Below, piece after piece: positions 6,589-10,460 of a stretch of DNA of 10,460 nt; the first letter of the stretch is position 1; every line of letters starts with the position of its first letter. Source of the stretch: Actinobacteria bacterium UBA3086 (GTDB lineage Bacteria > Actinomycetota > Coriobacteriia > Anaerosomatales > UBA3086); assembly GCA_002367305.1 (NCBI GenBank), contig DFBG01000105.1, positions 1 to 10,460 on the forward strand. Reading direction: 5' to 3'. Made by a program: the position numbers and the translations under genes. The notes below the pieces were generated by a model that worked only from the letters and a program-made list of their open reading frames with translations, was not told the origin of the DNA and made no database searches.

Positions 6589-7506
6589 ATGAGTACACGT
6601 ACTGCAATCGTATTCCCCGGACAGGGGTCTCAGCGTCCAGGAATGTTCGACACAGTTCCTGAGCATGACTCAATAGATCGCTTGCTCGACGCCGCAGAAG
6701 CACTCTCTGACATGAATCTCAGGCGCATCGCCGCCGACGGAAGTGCAGAAGAACTCACCGATACCCGAGCGGCGCAACCTCTCTTGTATCTCGTGGATTG
6801 GGTGTGGGGCGTCACGCTTCTCGAGTCTGGTCTCGAACCGGTTGCTCTCGCCGGTCACTCGCTCGGAGAACTGGCCGCTCTTGCAGTTGCCGAAGTCTTC
6901 TCTGTTGAGGCTGGTCTCGAGCTGGTTGTTGAACGATCGAAACTCATGTCCGCGACAGTGAAGACCACGCCTGGCTCAATGGCCGCAGTTCTTGGCATGT
7001 CATCTACCGCTATTGCTGAGGTCATGAACACCATTGAAGGTGTATGGATCGCCAACGACAACGCTCCAGGTCAGGTCGTCATCTCCGGAACGAAGGATGG
7101 CGTGGCGTCCGCCACCAAAGCACTCACTGATTCTGGTGCGAGACGTATCGTTCCGCTGCCTGTGGCGGGCCCCTTTCATTCGCCGTTGATGGAGCCTGCA
7201 CAATCCGCGTTCGCTGATCTTCTGGCGCAGGCAGAGTTCCGCACACCTGCTATACCGGTCATCCAAAATACCGAGCCGGAGCCGTCATCGGATCCGGATC
7301 TCATCAAGCAGCGACTGGCGGCACAGATCACCGCGCCCGTGCGCTGGACCGAGACAATGGCTGCGCTCGCCGCCGACGGCCCGATCACGCTTATTGAGTC
7401 CGGTCCTGGAGCGGTTCTCAAAGGCCTTGCGCGCAAGATGGACGACATCACCGTTCTCACGGTTGAGTCAACAGGACTGGAAGCTATCGTGGAGGAGGTA
7501 GTCTGA
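6589..7506 (+). CDS. fabD: Malonyl-CoA:ACP transacylase (FabD)
   Basis: FabD transfers malonyl from CoA to the phosphopantetheine arm of ACP, supplying the extender for FabH and FabF. The 305-residue protein starts with the typical FPGQGSQRPGM (9-19). The nucleophile is Ser91 in GHSLGE, Arg116 in VERSKLM should bind the malonyl carboxylate, and His197 in GPFHSPLM is the catalytic partner. NDNAPGQVVISG (156-167) and IESGPGAVLKGL (269-280) are also conserved. The Shine-Dalgarno is weak: AGG at 6578-6580 within a GGATAGGATAGG stretch that overlaps the end of fabK, eight bases from the ATG. Nine bases separate it from fabK. The stop codon shares one base with the fabG start, indicating coupling. 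Confidence 0.97.
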   Translation: MSTRTAIVFPGQGSQRPGMFDTVPEHDSIDRLLDAAEALSDMNLRRIAADGSAEELTDTRAAQPLLYLVDWVWGVTLLESGLEPVALAGHSLGELAALAVAEVFSVEAGLELVVERSKLMSATVKTTPGSMAAVLGMSSTAIAEVMNTIEGVWIANDNAPGQVVISGTKDGVASATKALTDSGARRIVPLPVAGPFHSPLMEPAQSAFADLLAQAEFRTPAIPVIQNTEPEPSSDPDLIKQRLAAQITAPVRWTETMAALAADGPITLIESGPGAVLKGLARKMDDITVLTVESTGLEAIVEEVV

Positions 7507-8255
7507 TGCCCGATCTCAAGGGATCCACCGTACTCGTCACAGGCGCGTCTCGAGGTATCGGAGCCGCTGTCGCCCTCCATATGGGGAAGCTTGGTGCCAA
7601 CGTCGCGGTCAACTACGCCGGTAGTGAATCAGCCGCTCTCGAGGTGGCTCAAACCATTCGAGACGGTGGTGGTGATGCTGAGGTCTTCCAGGCCGATATC
7701 ACCGACTCGGCATCCTGCACTGCTCTCGTGGGTGCAGTCGTCGAGCGATTTGGATCGCTCGATGTCGTGGTCAACAATGCCGGCATCGCTCGAGACGGCC
7801 TGCTCGTCCGTATGTCCGATGAGGATTGGGACGCCGTAATCCGTACGAATCTCACGGGCGTGTTCTCCATCACCCGAGCGGCGGGCAAGGTCATGATGAA
7901 GGCGCGTGCAGGCTCTATCATCAACATCTCCTCGGTCATCGGGCTGGTCGGAAATGCCGGACAGTCCAACTATGCTGCGGCAAAGGCCGGCGTCATCGGA
8001 TTCACCAAATCGGTAGCGCGCGAACTCGCCCCTCGAGGGGTCAGAGTCAACGCGGTCGCTCCCGGATTCATTGAGACCGATATGACAGCAGAACTGCCCG
8101 AGAAGGTCCGCGAGGCCGCCCGTGGCCAGATCGCTCTCAAGTCATTCGGCACCCCCGAGGACGTGGCCTCCGCGGTCGCATTCCTCGCTTCGGACGATGC
8201 CCGATATATCACCGGTCAGACTCTGGCAGTCGACGGAGGCATGACGTTCGTCTAA
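7506..8255 (+). CDS. fabG: 3-oxoacyl-ACP reductase (FabG)
   Basis: FabG reduces 3-oxoacyl-ACP to 3-hydroxyacyl-ACP using NADPH. The 249-residue short-chain dehydrogenase has the cofactor motif TGASRGIG (12-19), NNAG (90-93) and a full catalytic set of Asn115, Ser143, Tyr156 and Lys160 (the YAAAK motif). APGFIETDMT (185-194) and the C-terminal ITGQTLAVDGGM are typical of true FabG rather than a generic SDR. The start has a strong GGAGGAGG at 7491-7498, seven bases upstream, and overlaps the fabD stop by one base. It lies between fabD and acpP, a widespread order in bacterial fab clusters. Confidence 0.97.
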   Translation: MPDLKGSTVLVTGASRGIGAAVALHMGKLGANVAVNYAGSESAALEVAQTIRDGGGDAEVFQADITDSASCTALVGAVVERFGSLDVVVNNAGIARDGLLVRMSDEDWDAVIRTNLTGVFSITRAAGKVMMKARAGSIINISSVIGLVGNAGQSNYAAAKAGVIGFTKSVARELAPRGVRVNAVAPGFIETDMTAELPEKVREAARGQIALKSFGTPEDVASAVAFLASDDARYITGQTLAVDGGMTFV

Positions 8256-8304
8256 AGTGCGCTCAAACGATCCGAACGGAATGAACGGGAGGAGGTGTTC
8301 GTAC

Positions 8305-8547
8305 ATGGAGCATGACGAGATCCTTGAGAAGGTCAAGGAGGTCATCGTCGACCAGCTGAACGTCGAGGACAACGATGTCGTCGAGGAGGCTTCTTTTGTT
8401 GACGACCTCGGCGCCGATTCACTCGACATAGTCGAGCTGGTCATGGCACTGGAGGAGAGCTTTGGTGTTTCGATTCCTGATGAGGAAGCCGAAGCCATCA
8501 AGACAGTTGGCAACGCAGTCGCATACATCACTGCCAACGCCGAGTAA
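8305..8547 (+). CDS. acpP: Acyl carrier protein (AcpP)
   Basis: AcpP carries growing acyl chains on 4'-phosphopantetheine and serves all the Fab enzymes and PlsX in this locus. The 80-residue, highly acidic protein has the helical ACP pattern and the attachment motif DLGADSLDIVEL, with Ser39 as the modified residue. The frame opens at 8257. The ATG at 8305 is preferred because the family N-terminus (EILEKVKEVI) begins there and GGGAGGAGGTG (8287-8297), a near-perfect Shine-Dalgarno, sits seven bases upstream. That fits the high expression ACP usually needs. Fifty bases or so separate it from fabG, and a hairpin terminator follows. Confidence 0.98.
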   Translation: MEHDEILEKVKEVIVDQLNVEDNDVVEEASFVDDLGADSLDIVELVMALEESFGVSIPDEEAEAIKTVGNAVAYITANAE

Positions 8548-8562
8548 CACCTGCGAATTGAC

Positions 8563-8601
8563 CGGCCCGGCGATTCAGAATGATGAGACGCCGGGCCGTT
8601 T
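8563..8601 (+). terminator. Long-loop hairpin terminator or attenuator after acpP
   Basis: CGGCCCGGCG (8563-8572) pairs perfectly with CGCCGGGCCG (8589-8598) around a 16-base AT-rich loop, followed by only TTT before a C. The 10-bp GC stem is stable, but the large loop and short U run suggest partial termination or 3'-end protection of the acpP message. It begins 15 bases after the acpP stop. The 106-base acpP to downstream-gene gap shows no convincing new promoter, so the next genes probably depend on readthrough. Confidence 0.65.
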
Positions 8602-8653
8602 CGCACACCCTAGCGGGACTTCGCAACGAGCTGGAATGACCAAGGAGAAGTCA

Positions 8654-9616
8654 ATGAACATGCCCACACTGACAATCGGAAACCGAACAGCGCGTCTGCC
8701 GATCGTTCAGGGTGGCATGGCAGTGCGCATCTCGCTCGCTCCCTTGGCTGCAGCAGTCGCCGAATCAGGCGGGATCGGACTTATCGCCGGTTCGGGACTG
8801 GAGCCGAAGGAACTGGCCGAACAGATCCGGACTGCGAAATCTCAGACCAGCGGCGTCATCGGCGTGAACATCATGGTGGCCGTGAGCAACTTCAAGGAGC
8901 TCATGGAGTCAGCCATCAGCGCGGGCACCGACCTCATTGTTGCCGGGGCCGGATTCTCCAGAGATATATTTGCCGCAGGCAAGAACGCGGGGGTGCCCAT
9001 CGTTCCCATAGTGGGATCCGTGCGCGTCGCCAAACTGGCTGAGCGCTTCGGTGCTACTGCGGTGGTCGTTGAGGGCTTTGAGGCCGGCGGGCACCTTGGC
9101 ACGGATCGCCCCATGCTCGACATTCTTCCCGAGATCATCGAGGCCGTGGACATCCCGGTCATAGGAGCCGGGGGAGTCGTTACCGGCTCGGACATCAAGA
9201 GAGTCCTCGGTATGGGTGCCGCAGGCGTTCAGATGGGATCCAGATTCGCGGCAACAAAGGAATCCTCAGCACCGGAGGATTTCAAGCAGATGTACGTGGA
9301 CGCCACTCCAGAGGATATGGTCCTCATCCAGAGTCCGGTCGGACTGCCCGGCCGAGCACTGCGTAACGCATTCTCGGATAGGCACGTCGCAGGCGATAAT
9401 CCCAAGATCAAGCGCTGCACCTCCTGCCTCAAGAAATGTGGCAAGGAGTTCTGCATCATGGATACGCTCGTTCGTGCCCAGAAGGGCGATGTCACACACG
9501 GGCTCGTATTCGCCGGCGATTCAGCCGTGCGGATCAAGGACATACCCACAGTGAGAGAGTTGATGGATCGCCTCGTATCGGAATGGTCTCTCGCTACCGA
9601 AGGAGCATCGGCATGA
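8654..9616 (+). CDS. FabK/nitronate monooxygenase-family flavoprotein with C-terminal Cys cluster
   Basis: This 320-residue FMN TIM-barrel protein is a paralogue of the FabK earlier in the cluster. It shares PIVQGGMAV (16-24), GVNIMVA (70-76), EGFEAGGHLG (140-149) with candidate catalytic His147, GAGGVVTG (171-178) and QMGSRF (193-198). It differs at the C-terminus, where RCTSCLKKCGKEFC places cysteines at 255, 258, 262 and 267. Such a CxxCx3Cx4C arrangement could bind a metal or Fe-S cluster; similar clusters occur in many proteins annotated only as nitronate monooxygenases. Its location before fabF suggests an enoyl-thioester reductase or other lipid role, but nitronate oxidation cannot be excluded. 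ATG at 8654 is chosen for AAGGAG at 8642-8647, six bases upstream; ATG at 8636 or 8660 are alternatives. It overlaps fabF by four bases (ATGA). Confidence 0.85.
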   Translation: MNMPTLTIGNRTARLPIVQGGMAVRISLAPLAAAVAESGGIGLIAGSGLEPKELAEQIRTAKSQTSGVIGVNIMVAVSNFKELMESAISAGTDLIVAGAGFSRDIFAAGKNAGVPIVPIVGSVRVAKLAERFGATAVVVEGFEAGGHLGTDRPMLDILPEIIEAVDIPVIGAGGVVTGSDIKRVLGMGAAGVQMGSRFAATKESSAPEDFKQMYVDATPEDMVLIQSPVGLPGRALRNAFSDRHVAGDNPKIKRCTSCLKKCGKEFCIMDTLVRAQKGDVTHGLVFAGDSAVRIKDIPTVRELMDRLVSEWSLATEGASA

Positions 9617-10460
9617 GAAGAGTGGCTATCACAGGACTCGGCGTCGTAGCACCCGTCGGCATAGGTGTTGACGCCTTCTGGGACTCCCTCGCGCATGGTA
9701 GATCAGGCATTGGCCCAATTGAGCATTTCGATGCCTCTGAATATGCAACCCGTATCGCCGGGTACGTTTCCGATTTTGACCCGACGATTTCCATAGACAA
9801 GAAGGAAGCCCGACGCATGTCGCGTTTCCAGCAGTTCGCTGTCGTCGCTGCTGATGAAGCAGTGGCGGACGCGGGTCTCGAGTTCGACGAGGAGGAGGCC
9901 GACCGTGTCGGCGTCATCGTCGGCTCGGGCGTCGGCGGGCTCGGATTCATGGAGGATCAGCACGCAATACTCTTGGAGCGTGGCCCTCGCCGCATCAGCC
10001 CCTTCCTGGTGCCCATGATGATCACAGACCTCGCTGCAGGGCATATCTCGATCCGTCATGGCGCCAAAGGCATCAACTACTCACCGGTGTCTGCTTGTGC
10101 CACAGGCTCGCACGCCATAGGCGAGGCCACCGAGGCGATCGCTCGTGGGAGCGCCGACGTGATAATCGCCGGCGGTTTCGACTCGGGAGTCACCCCCCTC
10201 GGCGTCGCGGGCTTCGCGGCCGCACGGGCAATGTCGACTCGGAACGACGATCCTCTGCACGCATCGCGCCCATTCGACCTTGATCGTGACGGGTTCGTCA
10301 TAGCAGAAGGCGGTGCGGTCGTTGTTCTCGAAGAGTGGGGTCGTGCCACGGCGCGTGGCGCACGCATCTACGGTGAACTCTCCGGGTACGGCGCAAGTGC
10401 CGATGCGTATCACATCACCTCTCCTGAGCCCACGGGCGACGGAGCCGCACGTGCGATGAG
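9613..10460 (+). CDS. fabF: Beta-ketoacyl-ACP synthase II (FabF), 3' end beyond window
   Basis: FabF elongates acyl-ACP by decarboxylative condensation with malonyl-ACP. The 282 complete codons present, of about 410 usual, begin with RRVAITGLGVVAPVG, the family N-terminus. They include VGVIVGSGVGG (99-109), the nucleophile Cys162 in VSACATGSHAIGEA, TPLGVAGF (194-201) and RPFDLDRDGFVIAEGG (219-234). The two active-site histidines and the C-terminal glycine-rich motif should lie beyond the window edge. The ATG overlaps the preceding TGA in an ATGA arrangement, so translation is probably coupled. AAGGAGCATCGGC just upstream supplies AAGGAG at 9600-9605. No frameshift or stop is seen in the part present. 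Confidence 0.96.
   Translation, partial: MRRVAITGLGVVAPVGIGVDAFWDSLAHGRSGIGPIEHFDASEYATRIAGYVSDFDPTISIDKKEARRMSRFQQFAVVAADEAVADAGLEFDEEEADRVGVIVGSGVGGLGFMEDQHAILLERGPRRISPFLVPMMITDLAAGHISIRHGAKGINYSPVSACATGSHAIGEATEAIARGSADVIIAGGFDSGVTPLGVAGFAAARAMSTRNDDPLHASRPFDLDRDGFVIAEGGAVVVLEEWGRATARGARIYGELSGYGASADAYHITSPEPTGDGAARAM

Noticed and set aside
5440..6666. A 408-codon open frame on the minus strand opposite fabK
   Set aside because: It lies antisense to fabK, which is clearly conserved, and its translation is rich in His, Arg and Asp with no recognisable domain, typical of a shadow frame in GC-rich DNA.
8558..8586. TTGACC at 8558-8563 as a promoter for the second FabK-like gene
   Set aside because: No acceptable -10 lies 16-18 bases downstream, and the sequence overlaps the terminator stem after acpP.
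1..10460. CRISPR arrays, tRNA or rRNA genes, insertion sequences, phage or defence genes
   Set aside because: No repeat-spacer pattern, cloverleaf, transposase motif or terminal repeat was seen; almost all of the window is filled by recognised lipid-synthesis and ribosomal genes.

Overview
The window is a housekeeping locus for bacterial type II fatty acid and phospholipid synthesis. All supported genes lie on the + strand. The order is rpmF (ribosomal protein L32), a fused ADP-forming acyl-CoA synthetase, a stand-alone Pta-N (BioD-like plus DRTGG) protein, plsX, fabH, fabK, fabD, fabG, acpP, a second FabK-like flavoprotein with a cysteine cluster, and the 5' part of fabF, which runs off the end. 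The high G+C content (roughly 60% by eye), a four-cysteine L32, the use of FabK rather than an obvious FabI, and an ADP-forming acetyl-CoA synthetase suggest an anaerobic or fermentative Gram-positive-type bacterium. A deep-branching actinobacterium such as a Coriobacteriia lineage is plausible, but this is inference from gene content, not proof.

Layout: bases 1-108 hold a probable extended -10 promoter and a GC-rich leader hairpin ahead of rpmF (109-285). A strong intrinsic terminator (304-336) follows. A two-gene acyl-CoA/Pta-N module (364-3517) comes next, with only one base between its genes. Then plsX (3545-4546) follows, and an 81-base gap containing a sigma-70-like promoter overlapped by an imperfect inverted repeat. 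The tightly packed core fabH-fabK-fabD-fabG (4628-8255) has one-base overlaps at fabH/fabK and fabD/fabG. acpP (8305-8547) has a strong Shine-Dalgarno sequence and is followed by a long-loop hairpin terminator. The second FabK homologue (8654-9616) overlaps fabF (9613 onward) by four bases.

How the genes work together: FabD makes malonyl-ACP on the AcpP carrier, and FabH condenses an acyl-CoA primer with it. FabF elongates, FabG reduces the ketone, and FabK reduces the enoyl-ACP. PlsX converts acyl-ACP to acyl-phosphate for phospholipid synthesis. No FabZ/FabA dehydratase, acetyl-CoA carboxylase or PlsY gene is seen here; they may lie downstream or elsewhere. The ADP-forming synthetase could interconvert acyl-CoA and free acid with ATP, so it may supply or drain FabH primers. 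The Pta-N protein next to it lacks the phosphotransacetylase catalytic domain and may be regulatory.

I do not see a clearly undescribed system. The most interesting points are the acyl-CoA synthetase/Pta-N insertion between rpmF and plsX, the paired FabK paralogues with one carrying a Cys cluster, the candidate operator over the fabH promoter, an 18-bp perfect palindrome inside fabK, and the rpmF leader hairpin.
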